Below, in pieces: positions 29,275 through 37,816 of a DNA stretch of 48,777 bases. The DNA comes from an uncultured Acidimicrobiales bacterium (GTDB lineage Bacteria > Actinomycetota > Acidimicrobiia > Acidimicrobiales > SHLQ01): contig CALLQB010000080.1 in assembly GCA_938015295.1 (NCBI GenBank), positions 1-48,777 on the forward strand. The letters are read 5' to 3'. The position numbers and the translations under genes are program-made. The number at the start of each line of letters is the position of its first letter. The stretch's first letter is position 1. Under the pieces are notes generated by a model. The model made no database searches. It was not told where the DNA came from and saw nothing but the letters and a program-made list of their open reading frames with translations.

Positions 29275-29280
29275 TACTCT
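29275..29280 (+). promoter_or_regulatory. -10 box TACTCT for acyl-CoA dehydrogenase operon
   Basis: TACTCT ends 37 nt before the GTG at 29318, allowing a leader of about 30 nt that contains GGAG at 29309-29312. This is a leadered promoter, unlike most in the window. Confidence 0.45.
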
Positions 29281-29317
29281 GCGCGTCAAACGTCCGTGCA
29301 GCAACACTGGAGACGCC

Positions 29318-30487
29318 GTGTATATCGATCTCAACGAGGATGAAGCGAAGTTCCGGTCGGAGCTCGAGGCTTACTACGCGAACATGATGACTGTTGAGGT
29401 TCGCGCCGAACTCAACGCCGAGGTCGGCACAGGACCCGCGCACCGCAAGTTCGTCGAACAGCTCGGCACCGATGGCTGGATTGCGATGGGCTGGCCCGAA
29501 GAATTCGGTGGCCAAAACAAGGGCGCCGTCTACCAATTCATGTTCTACGACGAGTCGATGCGGGTCGGCTCGCCCGCCCCGATGCTCACCATCAACACGG
29601 TGGGGCCGACGATCATGGACTTCGGCACCGACGAACAAAAACAACACTTCCTGCCAAAGATTGCTGCTGGGCAACTGCACTTCTGCATTGGCTATAGCGA
29701 ACCCGATGCCGGTACCGATCTTGCGTCGCTCGCCACCCGAGCGGTGCGCGATGGCGACGAATACGTGATCAATGGCCAAAAGACCTGGACCAGTCTCGCC
29801 ACTGGCGCCGATTACATCTGGCTCGCGGCCCGCACAAACCCCGACGTGAAGAAGCACAAGGGCATCTCGTTGTTCGCGATTCCAATGGACACGCCAGGTC
29901 TGTCACTCGAGCCGCTAAACCTGCTCTCGACACACGACATAAACCACACCTTCTTCGACGATGTTCGGGTACCAGCGTCGTGCATCATCGGTGGCGAGAA
30001 CGAAGGTTGGCGGCTAATCACAGGGCAGCTCAACCGCGAGAGGGTCACCTTGTGTTCCTCTGCACTTGTCGAACGCAACCTCGTAGAGGCGGTCCAGTGG
30101 GCAAAGGAAGCGCACACGAGCAACGGCAAGGCAGTGATCGATCAACCGTGGGTGCGTCGCAACCTTGCGATGGTGGCCGCCAAGGTTGAAGCTCTTCGGC
30201 TCCTCAATTGGAAGTCGGCATGGTCGGTGGACAACACCGGGCTCGATATTCCACTGTCGAGTTCGATCAAGGTCTACGGCACCGAGTTCTTCATCGAAGC
30301 ATTCCGGCTGCTGATGCAGGTTCGAGGCCAGGCGGCATACGTCGTCGATCAGGAACCCCGAGCAACCGCGGCCCTTGAGCAGATGTATCGCTCGATGGTG
30401 ATTCTCACCTTCGGCGGCGGCACCAACGAAATGCAGCGCGACCTCATCAGCATGTTCGGCATGGGTTTTCCCCGCGCCGATCGCTAA
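29318..30487 (+). CDS. Acyl-CoA dehydrogenase, first of a pair
   Basis: Flavoenzyme of 389 residues that would oxidise an acyl- or steroid side-chain CoA at the alpha-beta bond. Family motifs are GYSEPDAGTDLASL, NGQKTWTS, HTFFDDVRVP and GGGTNEMQRDLI. The position holding the catalytic Glu in medium-chain enzymes (YEGT) reads GGGT here. Some actinobacterial dehydrogenases place the base elsewhere and work as alpha-beta heteromers, so the enzyme may still be active. The start is GTG 29318 with GGAG 5 nt upstream; a longer frame to 29114 overlaps the divergent promoter and lacks similarity. Confidence 0.88.
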   Translation: MYIDLNEDEAKFRSELEAYYANMMTVEVRAELNAEVGTGPAHRKFVEQLGTDGWIAMGWPEEFGGQNKGAVYQFMFYDESMRVGSPAPMLTINTVGPTIMDFGTDEQKQHFLPKIAAGQLHFCIGYSEPDAGTDLASLATRAVRDGDEYVINGQKTWTSLATGADYIWLAARTNPDVKKHKGISLFAIPMDTPGLSLEPLNLLSTHDINHTFFDDVRVPASCIIGGENEGWRLITGQLNRERVTLCSSALVERNLVEAVQWAKEAHTSNGKAVIDQPWVRRNLAMVAAKVEALRLLNWKSAWSVDNTGLDIPLSSSIKVYGTEFFIEAFRLLMQVRGQAAYVVDQEPRATAALEQMYRSMVILTFGGGTNEMQRDLISMFGMGFPRADR

Positions 30488-30537
30488 CGGCTCACCAACC
30501 GGCCCACCACTCAAACACTCGCAGAACCAGGCACCTC

Positions 30538-31602
30538 ATGGATTTCCAGTACACCGAAGAACAACAGGCTCTCGCCGATCTTGCCGAGCAGATCATCAGC
30601 GACCAGATCGACCATGCGAGCCTCCGCGCACTCGAGGCTGACGGCGACCGTGTACACCAACCGACCTGGCAAGCCCTCGCCACTGCCGGCGTGCTTGCCG
30701 CTCTCCTACCGGAGTCGGCTGGCGGCGCTGGCGTCGGCATGGTCGGCGTTGGTGCGGTCCTCGAGGCCGTCGGGCGCCACGCGGCAGCGGTTCCGCTGTA
30801 TCCCACTATCGTGTTGGGCGGTCTTCCCATCGCCGAGTTCGGTACCACTGAACAAAAGGCGCTGCTGCCAAAGATCGCCGCCGGCGAACTCGTCGTGTCT
30901 GCAGCGCTCGCCGATGTGGGCAGCGTCGAGGCAACTACCGAACACGTCCTTTCAGGCACAGCCAACTTCGTGCCCTCTGGCCTCGACGCTCAGATGGTTC
31001 TTGTCCCGGCCAGCGGCGGCGTCTATCTCGTCGACACCAGCCTCAGTGGGCTTGAGGTCGTCGAGATGAAGACCACCAGTGGTTACAGCGAGGGTCGCCT
31101 TGTCTTCGACAACTTGCAGTTGACCGACGCCGATTTGCTCGGCGGGTCGGTCGACTCATCCCAGCACCAATGGATGCGCGAGCGCGCCGAAGTTGCGCTC
31201 TGCGCGCTGACGACCGGCATCTGCGAGGGAGCGCTGTCGCTTCTCGGCGACTACGCCAAGCAGCGCGAGCAATTCAACCGCGTCATCGCCTCGTTCCAGG
31301 CGGTTAGTCAACGAGCAGGCGACAGCTACATCGACACCGAAGCTGTTCGTCTCACCGCCCGGTCGGCGGCGTTCCACGTCGATGCGGGTCACGATGCTGA
31401 GGGTTCGATCGCGATAGCTCGGTGGTGGGCAGCTGAGGCCGGCCACCGCGTCGTACATGCCGCCACTCACATTCACGGTGGCGTCGGGGTCGACCGCGAT
31501 TATCCATTGCATCGACACTTCCTGATGAGCCGCCAGCTCGAACTGACGCTCGGCAACAGCGAAGAACAGTTGGAAACACTCGGCGACTTTCTCGCCCGAT
31601 AG
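30538..31602 (+). CDS. Acyl-CoA dehydrogenase, second of a pair
   Basis: Shorter acyl-CoA dehydrogenase of 354 residues, 50 bp after the first and surely cotranscribed. The N-terminal helical domain (FQYTEEQQALADLAEQII) and the C-terminal HIHGGVGVDRDYPLHRHFL are recognisable; the middle beta domain is less conserved. Tandem non-identical dehydrogenases of this kind in mycobacteria (FadE pairs such as ChsE4-ChsE5) form alpha2beta2 enzymes for steroid side-chain oxidation. A similar partnership is inferred here; the actual substrate is unknown. Confidence 0.87.
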   Translation: MDFQYTEEQQALADLAEQIISDQIDHASLRALEADGDRVHQPTWQALATAGVLAALLPESAGGAGVGMVGVGAVLEAVGRHAAAVPLYPTIVLGGLPIAEFGTTEQKALLPKIAAGELVVSAALADVGSVEATTEHVLSGTANFVPSGLDAQMVLVPASGGVYLVDTSLSGLEVVEMKTTSGYSEGRLVFDNLQLTDADLLGGSVDSSQHQWMRERAEVALCALTTGICEGALSLLGDYAKQREQFNRVIASFQAVSQRAGDSYIDTEAVRLTARSAAFHVDAGHDAEGSIAIARWWAAEAGHRVVHAATHIHGGVGVDRDYPLHRHFLMSRQLELTLGNSEEQLETLGDFLAR

Positions 31603-31612
31603 CCCCCAAAAG

Positions 31613-31666
31613 CAGAATCTCGTGACACCAGCCGACAAAAACTGTCGGGCAGTGTCACGAGTTTTT
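31613..31666 (+). repeat. Dispersed hairpin repeat, copy 2 (intrinsic terminator)
   Basis: Outer stem CTCGTGACAC (31619-31628) pairs with GTGTCACGAG (31652-31661). Inner stem CCGACA/TGTCGG has loop AAAAC, with 3x3 internal mismatches between the stems. Five T residues follow directly, so it should terminate the dehydrogenase operon. The left arm from 31613 is identical over 16 nt to copy 1 at 13021, while loops and inner arms differ. Confidence 0.82.
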
Positions 31667-31746
31667 GCCAAACGGATGCCCTGCCATAACCGCGTATTTC
31701 ACCACATTGAGGCTTACTTCGGTCGGCCCCGGTACGACGAATACCT

Positions 31747-34338
31747 ATGGGTAACTTCCGTACGTTTCTTTCAGCACTTCTCGGCCTCGGATTATTGGTG
31801 TTTTTTGCACCAACAGCCGGAGCACAGGGCAACCAATCAGCAACGACACACACCGTTGAGATTCGAGCGAAAGGCCAAACCGCCGACGAGCGAATGCAAC
31901 TCGCCATCGGCGACCAGACGGTTGATTCCTTCGACGTCACAACAAGCTGGGCGATCTATACGAGCACGTTCGACTCACCAAGCGAACCATCTGCTGTCGC
32001 CGTCAAGTTCATCAACGACCTGTACCAGCCGCCATACGACCGCAACCTCTTCGTCGACTACATCGTCATCGATGGCGTCCGTCTCGAAACCGAGGAACAA
32101 ACCGTGCTCTCGACGGGCAGCTACAACCCAGCCGACGGCTGCAAAGACGGTTTCAAAAGAAGCGAACTTCTCTCGTGCCAAGGACAGTTCGTCTTTGACG
32201 TCGAGGTCGGCGGCGCAGTGCCCGGAGAGCCGACACAGCCCCCAGCTACCACGCCTCCGTCCGGCGGCGGACACAGCAACCTGACCGACGGCGTCATCGA
32301 ACATTGTGGCGACGTCAGCGAAGACGAAACCTGGCCCGCAACCGCCGTGCACGTTGTGACCTGTCCGGTCACTATCAACGGCGCAGTCCTCACCATCTCC
32401 CCCGGCGCAATCATAAAGTTTGAGCCGGAAGAATCTGGCGCAACGATCATCGTTGGCGACGGTTCAACGCTTACCGCTATCGGCGAAGCTGGCTCGCCAG
32501 TCATCTTCACCTCGATCTACGACGACGCCCGCGGTGGCGACAGCAACGGCACGCGATCATCCTCAACCCTGCGCCCGGGCCGATACGGCACCGCGATCAC
32601 CGTCAGCCCCGGCTCACAGACCACCCTCGACAACGTGCTCGTCGACTACGCGTCGGTCGGCCTCGGCGACCTTGGTTCCGATAGTGAAGAACGGGCAGAA
32701 CTTCTGCTCTCGAACAGCACCATTCAACGAAGCTTGTACCTCGGTATCAACTTCGATGAACCGCAAACAGACGCAACCGTCGCTGGCACCCTCTTCGCCT
32801 TCAACCAGATCGGCGGCGCCCGGTTCGCCGACGGGGCCAGCGTGGTGAACTTCGCTATCACCGGCAGTGCAGGCAACCGTTTCGAGGGAACCAGCGCAGC
32901 ACATCAGCTGTTCCTCGGCGGCGTCGAGATCCCCGAGGGAAAGACCTGGAACTTCAGTCCAGCAAACGGGGCAGTTCTCACCCTTGAAAACGACTATTCG
33001 TTGGAGGTGTTCGGCCGACTCAACGTGCGAGCCGAATCGGTCATCAAGATCAGCACCAACTCGTCATTCGCAGGCATCGTCGCCCGCGAAGGTGGCCGCG
33101 TCAACATCGCCGGGCGACAAGACGCACCCGTCATTCTCACCTCGGTACTCGACGACAACTACGGGGGCGACACCAACCTCGACGGTCAACGCACCACAGC
33201 AAGCGCTGGCCTGTACGGCGCAGCGATCACGGTAAGCGCCGGGTCAACGGTGACCGTCGACCATGCCGAGGTTCGTTTCGGAGAGAACGGCATTCGCGGA
33301 CTTCGCACTGAAGGGAGTCGCGACGTCGCAACGCTTCGCGTCACCAACTCTGCCTTCGTCGACCACCTTTACTTCGGCATCCACGTCAACCGCACCGCAA
33401 TCGACGCAGCAGTCAGCACCTCGACCTTCCGTGACAACGGCATCGGCGGCGCCCGAATTACGTCGGGCAACTCCCCGGCCAGATTTGTCATGAGCGGTGC
33501 AGGAGCAAACTCCTTTGAAGGCAACGCCCAGAGCCGTCAACTATGGCTTTCGGGTGCCGTCCTTCCGGCCGAGGCCAGCTGGACATTCGCGCCCACCACC
33601 GGGGCGTCTTTGTCTATCGAGCATGCGAAGTCGTTGACCATCCGAGGAACCCTCAACATCGCCGAAGGTTCGGTCATCAAGGTGAGTTCGAACTCGAAGA
33701 AGGCCGGCTTCCACGTGACCAACGGTGGCGAGCTCTTCGTTACCGGCAGCTCGCGCAAGCCCGTGGTCATCACGTCGGTGATCGACGACAACTACATAGG
33801 AGACTCAAACGGTGACGCCGACAAGACGTCGGCGGGGCCCGGCAACTACCGCACTGCGGTGTGGGTTGCCCCCGGCGGCGTGTTCGACGCCAACAATATC
33901 GACATCGCTCATGCCCGAGTAGGAGTTCGCGATACGACGTCCTCGGTCGATCAACCCGCTCGCATCAAGATGAAGAATGCGCTCATCCGCGACGTGTCAC
34001 AGGTGGGTGTGCACTTCGACGAGCCACAGACCGTCGCCACGTTCCAGCGCACCACAATCCGCGACGCTGGCACCGGCATCTACGCAACCAAAGGCTCTGT
34101 CCGTTTCCGCGGAGCGCTCCTCGACGTCAACCGCGGCGTTCGAGCCTGCGACTTCGGTGCAGGCTGCAACGTCGACGCACAATTCGTCGACTGGGGCACC
34201 CGACGCGGCCCCATCAACGCCGATGGCAGTGCCAACGTTTGTGGCGAGGTCAACATCGGCAACTGGAAGAACCAGCGAGCGGTCGACGCTGGTATTGACT
34301 ACCTCAATCTCAACTGCACCGGTACCCGCCCGGAGTAG
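31747..34338 (+). CDS. Secreted CBM60-like and triple-repeat beta-helix protein
   Basis: Exported protein of 863 residues with a signal peptide cut after about Ala26 (PTAGA|QGN). Residues 35-155 resemble calcium-dependent xylan-binding module CBM60 (FINDLYQPPYDRNLFVDYI, VDGVRLE-type strand). A Pro/Thr/Gly linker (about 157-178) leads to three long beta-helix repeats with a period of about 210 residues, marked by TSxxDDxxxGDxN at 259, 469 and 680. Each repeat shares GxYGTAITV, NSTI, GIxFDEPQT, NxFEG and SVIKxSxNS elements. The DxNxDG-like loops may bind calcium. A polysaccharide-binding or cleaving surface protein is likely; no catalytic residues can be assigned. Confidence 0.82.
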   Translation: MGNFRTFLSALLGLGLLVFFAPTAGAQGNQSATTHTVEIRAKGQTADERMQLAIGDQTVDSFDVTTSWAIYTSTFDSPSEPSAVAVKFINDLYQPPYDRNLFVDYIVIDGVRLETEEQTVLSTGSYNPADGCKDGFKRSELLSCQGQFVFDVEVGGAVPGEPTQPPATTPPSGGGHSNLTDGVIEHCGDVSEDETWPATAVHVVTCPVTINGAVLTISPGAIIKFEPEESGATIIVGDGSTLTAIGEAGSPVIFTSIYDDARGGDSNGTRSSSTLRPGRYGTAITVSPGSQTTLDNVLVDYASVGLGDLGSDSEERAELLLSNSTIQRSLYLGINFDEPQTDATVAGTLFAFNQIGGARFADGASVVNFAITGSAGNRFEGTSAAHQLFLGGVEIPEGKTWNFSPANGAVLTLENDYSLEVFGRLNVRAESVIKISTNSSFAGIVAREGGRVNIAGRQDAPVILTSVLDDNYGGDTNLDGQRTTASAGLYGAAITVSAGSTVTVDHAEVRFGENGIRGLRTEGSRDVATLRVTNSAFVDHLYFGIHVNRTAIDAAVSTSTFRDNGIGGARITSGNSPARFVMSGAGANSFEGNAQSRQLWLSGAVLPAEASWTFAPTTGASLSIEHAKSLTIRGTLNIAEGSVIKVSSNSKKAGFHVTNGGELFVTGSSRKPVVITSVIDDNYIGDSNGDADKTSAGPGNYRTAVWVAPGGVFDANNIDIAHARVGVRDTTSSVDQPARIKMKNALIRDVSQVGVHFDEPQTVATFQRTTIRDAGTGIYATKGSVRFRGALLDVNRGVRACDFGAGCNVDAQFVDWGTRRGPINADGSANVCGEVNIGNWKNQRAVDAGIDYLNLNCTGTRPE
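32461..34150 (+). repeat. Three coding repeats of about 630 bp
   Basis: The anchor segment encoding TSxxDD occurs at about 32511, 33141 and 33774, a period of 630-633 bp. The repeats are diverged in DNA but clear in protein. The third ends in a shorter Cys-containing cap. Confidence 0.75.
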
Positions 34339-34384
34339 CAGCAGTTCTACGGCAGTTGTCACCACAGCTGTCAGCGGCTGGCTT

Positions 34385-34414
34385 ACCTGCCCCCACCTGG
34401 TGGTCGGGGCAGGT
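34385..34414. terminator. Possible terminator between beta-helix gene and glnS
   Basis: A 9-bp perfect stem ACCTGCCCC/GGGGCAGGT with a 12-nt loop sits between two convergent genes. No T-tract follows on either strand, so it may be a weak or factor-assisted terminator. Confidence 0.45.
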
Positions 34415-34425
34415 GAAGGCCATCG

Positions 34426-36132
34426 CTACTTCTTACGCTTTTGCAGGCGCGCCCATTCGTCGCGCAGTCCAACGGTGCGGTGAAACAGCATCGGCTGATC
34501 AAGGTCGTGGGCGAAATATCCGAGTCGCTCAAACTGCACAACTTCGCCTGCAGCGATCTTCGCCATCGACGGCTCGAGCTTTGCTCCCTCGAGAACCTCT
34601 TTGGCGTCGGCGTTGAGCGAGTCAAGCGGATCGGTGTCGCCGGACCCCGGATGCTCGTCGGTAAACAGCCGGTCGTAGAGCACCACGGTTGCGTCGACGG
34701 CCTCGCTTGCCGACACCCAATGGATGGTCGACTTCACCTTTCGACCGTCGGGAGCCTGTCCGCCGCTCGTCTCGGGATCGTAGGTTGCTCGAACCTCAAC
34801 CACGTTTCCTTCGGCATCTTTCACCACGTCAGTGGCGGTAATGAAGTATCCGTAACGAAGCCGCACCTCGCGCCCAACAGTCAGTCGGTAGTACTTAGGC
34901 GGCGGGTCTTCTTCAAAGTCCTCGCGCTCGATATAGATCTCACGAGTAAACGGAACGTCGCGAACACCAAGAGACTCATCATTGGGATGGTTGGCCGCCG
35001 TGAGCATCTCGACTTGTCCCTCGGGATAGTTATCGATGACCACCTTCAAGGGCCGCAACACGCCACTGCGGCGCAGCGCTGTTGCGTTCAGTTCGTCGCG
35101 CACAAACGATTCGAGCAATTCGATCTCGCGCACACTGTTGGTTTTCGCCACGCCAATGTGCGAGCAGAACGCACGAATAGCACTCGCCGGATAACCGCGA
35201 CGTCGAACACCGCGGATCGTCGGCATTGCCGCATCGTCCCAACCGTTCACCACACCATCGGCAACCAGCTGAGCGAGTTTTCGTTTGGACGTCACGATGT
35301 GGGTGAGGTTGAGGCGAGCAAACTCGTACTGGTTTGGTTTCTCGAACGGCAGATCGATGTTGTTCTGATACCAGTCGTAGAGCTCGCGGTTGTTGTCGAA
35401 CTCGAGCGTGCAGATTGAGTGGGTCACCCCTTCAATCGCATCTTCTTGGCCGTGGGCCCAGTCGTAGTTGGGGTAGATCGCCCACGTGTCGCCCGTGCGG
35501 TGATGCGGGGTGTTGCGGATGCGATACATCACCGGATCGCGCATTTGCATGTTCTCGTGGTTCATGTCGATCTTGGCGCGCAGCACACGTTCGCCGTCGG
35601 CAAATTCGCCCGCCTTCATGCGACGGAACAGATCGAGGTTTTCTTCGATCGACCGTTCACGAAACGGGCTGTTCTGGCCAGGTGTGGTGAACCCGCCGCG
35701 CATCTCCGACATGGTTTCGGAATCGAGGTCATCAACGTAGGCAAGACCCTTGTTGATGAGGTCTTCAGCCCAGCTGTACATCTGATCGAAGTAGTCGGAG
35801 GCGTAGTAGATGGTGTCGGACGACTCGAAGCCGAGCCATTCGACATCTTCGACAATCGCCCGAACAAACTCTTCACTCTCGGCTTCAGGGTTGGTGTCGT
35901 CGAAACGAAGGTTGCACTCGCCACCAAATTCCTGCGCCAGTCCAAAGTTGAGGCAGATCGACATCGCGTGCCCGATGTGCAGATACCCATTGGGTTCCGG
36001 TGGGAACCGGGTTTTCACCCGGCCGCCATAGGTGCCGGCTGCAAGATCGGCCCGAATCTGATCGCGCAGAAAGTCTGATGCCTCAGCAGTTTCAGCTTCG
36101 GCGGATTCTTCGTTGGTCGAGTCGTTACTCAC
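34426..36132 (-). CDS. glnS: Glutaminyl-tRNA synthetase
   Basis: Class I synthetase that charges tRNA-Gln directly, 568 residues. The HIGH motif is in PPEPNGYLHIGHA (52-55) and the second signature is VTSKRKL (about 280). RFDDTNPE, YPNYDWAHGQEDAIEGVTHSICTLEF and the C-terminal beta-barrel anticodon-binding region are as in E. coli GlnS, so this is GlnRS rather than GluRS. Most actinobacteria are known to lack GlnRS and use GatCAB amidation instead. The GTG start at 36132 is preceded by a -10 box at leaderless spacing. Confidence 0.95.
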   Translation of the reverse strand: MSNDSTNEESAEAETAEASDFLRDQIRADLAAGTYGGRVKTRFPPEPNGYLHIGHAMSICLNFGLAQEFGGECNLRFDDTNPEAESEEFVRAIVEDVEWLGFESSDTIYYASDYFDQMYSWAEDLINKGLAYVDDLDSETMSEMRGGFTTPGQNSPFRERSIEENLDLFRRMKAGEFADGERVLRAKIDMNHENMQMRDPVMYRIRNTPHHRTGDTWAIYPNYDWAHGQEDAIEGVTHSICTLEFDNNRELYDWYQNNIDLPFEKPNQYEFARLNLTHIVTSKRKLAQLVADGVVNGWDDAAMPTIRGVRRRGYPASAIRAFCSHIGVAKTNSVREIELLESFVRDELNATALRRSGVLRPLKVVIDNYPEGQVEMLTAANHPNDESLGVRDVPFTREIYIEREDFEEDPPPKYYRLTVGREVRLRYGYFITATDVVKDAEGNVVEVRATYDPETSGGQAPDGRKVKSTIHWVSASEAVDATVVLYDRLFTDEHPGSGDTDPLDSLNADAKEVLEGAKLEPSMAKIAAGEVVQFERLGYFAHDLDQPMLFHRTVGLRDEWARLQKRKK

Positions 36133-36138
36133 CCTTGC

Positions 36139-36144
36139 AGCCTA
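36139..36144 (-). promoter_or_regulatory. -10 box TAGGCT, leaderless start of glnS
   Basis: On the minus strand TAGGCT ends 6 nt before GTG 36132. Confidence 0.55.
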
Positions 36145-36231
36145 CGAGCATGCACAAGAAGCGGTGACGCCGGGGACGGAAGCTCAAACTCACGGGCACT
36201 TTGCGGAGTTCGGGTCGAACCTGCGAGCGTT

Positions 36232-36241
36232 GACGTACGTC
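36232..36241. promoter_or_regulatory. 10-bp palindrome upstream of thiolase-like gene
   Basis: GACGTACGTC is a perfect palindrome 20 bp before the thiolase-like start in a 129-bp divergent region. It could be half of a regulator site. A single short palindrome is weak evidence. Confidence 0.25.
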
Positions 36242-36261
36242 GACTCCTGGAGATTCGAGCC

Positions 36262-37761
36262 TTGACCTCACCTGCCGCCCTACCGCCAACGACCCCGGTG
36301 CTTATTGGCGCGGGCGTCGTTACTCAGCGCGAAACTGATCCTGCTCAGGCTGATGAACCGATCGAGTTGATGATTCGGGCAGCACGCGAGGCGGGACAGG
36401 ATGCTGGCGTGGCAGACCTGCTGCGACAGATCGACCGCATCCTCGTACCGGTCGGTAGGTGGAGTTACGGAAATCCGGGCGCCATGATCGGCGAAGCAAT
36501 CGGCTCGCCGACAGCGGTCACGCTGAGTGCCCATGCGGGAATCTCGCAACAGACGATTCTCAGCGATGCAGCGTCGGCGATTGCGGCGGGCGATATTCGC
36601 ACCGCGCTGATAGCGGGCGGCGAGGCCGGCAACCGGCTGCTCCAGGCAAAGATCGCCGGCGTCGACATCAGCGACACCGAAGACACCCGCGAACCCGACC
36701 ACGTACTGCGCCCCGATTACACCAGCGGTATCCTCGCCGACTTCGAACGCGAAACGGCCCTTGGCTTCATGCCCGTCGGCTACTACGCGATCCTCGAGAC
36801 CGCCTGGCGCCACGCCACCGGCATGAGTATCGACGCCCATGAGCGACACATCGCCGAGCGATATGCGCGGTTCAGCGAGATCGGGGCAGCCAACCCGCAT
36901 GGGTGGAACACCGACCGCCTCTCGGCTGCGCAGATCAACCAAGCTCGAACCATCGCGTACCCGTACGGCAAACATCACGTGAGCAACTGGAACGTCGACC
37001 AGGCTTCGGCCCTGCTGATGACTTCGGTCGCCGAGGCCGAACGTTTGGGAGTAGCCCGCGACAGGTGGATCTTTCCGCAGGCCTTCACCGAGTCGAACCA
37101 TGCGGTCATCGTGTCGGAACGCGGAACACTGCACGAATCGCTAGGCACGACGCTTGCCGCAGCAGCCGCGCTCGAGGCCGCTGCATGTCGGGCCAACGAT
37201 CTCGACTTCGTTGAGCTATACACCTGCTTTCCGATCGCCGTCGAGCTGTACGCGCAAGCCCTCGGACTTGCTCCTGAGCAGGATCTTTCGTTCACCGGAG
37301 CGATGCCCTTCGGTGGCGGGCCGTTCAACAATTTTGTTTTGCACTCCACCGCACAACTTGCACATCTCCTTCGGTCAAAGGGCTTGCAGGAGTCACCGGA
37401 GCCACGACGCGGTCTGGTTAGTGCAGTGTCGGGGTTTCTTACCAAGCAGGGCATCGCCATATGGGGAACCGAACCCAACCCCGACGGCTATCAATTTGTC
37501 GACGTATCCGCACAAACAGCCGCTCAGCACGACACCCGTGAGGTGCTGCCCGACTACACCGGGCAGGCAACGGTCGCGGGATACACGGTGATGCATGACA
37601 GGGCATCACCGCAGGCCGGGGTCGCCGTGCTCGATCTTCCCGACGGTGCGCGTGGCATTGCATCTACTCGCAACCCAGCTCTGATGCAGAGGATGGAGGA
37701 CGAAGACTTTTGCGGCACCGAAGTCGCGGTCGACAGTCGAGAGTTCGACCTTTCGCCGTAG
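36262..37761 (+). CDS. Thiolase-like protein (TLP1-type acetyl-CoA acetyltransferase family)
   Basis: Thiolase-fold protein of 499 residues. The N-terminal PVLIGAGVVTQRE, the ALIAGGEAGNRLL strand and GGGPFNNFVLHSTAQL near 350 place it with thiolase-like proteins. Where true thiolases have the nucleophilic Cys, it reads AGISQQTI. The length, with an extra C-terminal domain of about 100 residues, matches mycobacterial TLP1, a CoA-binding protein reported without thiolase activity. The role is probably lipid-related but unproven. I keep TTG 36262 because GGAG lies about 9 nt upstream; GTG 36298 is a possible alternative. Confidence 0.8.
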   Translation: MTSPAALPPTTPVLIGAGVVTQRETDPAQADEPIELMIRAAREAGQDAGVADLLRQIDRILVPVGRWSYGNPGAMIGEAIGSPTAVTLSAHAGISQQTILSDAASAIAAGDIRTALIAGGEAGNRLLQAKIAGVDISDTEDTREPDHVLRPDYTSGILADFERETALGFMPVGYYAILETAWRHATGMSIDAHERHIAERYARFSEIGAANPHGWNTDRLSAAQINQARTIAYPYGKHHVSNWNVDQASALLMTSVAEAERLGVARDRWIFPQAFTESNHAVIVSERGTLHESLGTTLAAAAALEAAACRANDLDFVELYTCFPIAVELYAQALGLAPEQDLSFTGAMPFGGGPFNNFVLHSTAQLAHLLRSKGLQESPEPRRGLVSAVSGFLTKQGIAIWGTEPNPDGYQFVDVSAQTAAQHDTREVLPDYTGQATVAGYTVMHDRASPQAGVAVLDLPDGARGIASTRNPALMQRMEDEDFCGTEVAVDSREFDLSP

Positions 37762-37804
37762 TCGTTCGCCGTAGGTGCTGTTCCCGGTCAAGTTCGCTCG
37801 ACGG

Positions 37805-37810
37805 TAGCGT
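37805..37810 (+). promoter_or_regulatory. -10 box TAGCGT, leaderless start of LLM oxidoreductase gene
   Basis: TAGCGT ends 6 nt before ATG 37817. Confidence 0.55.
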
Positions 37811-37816
37811 GCTGTC

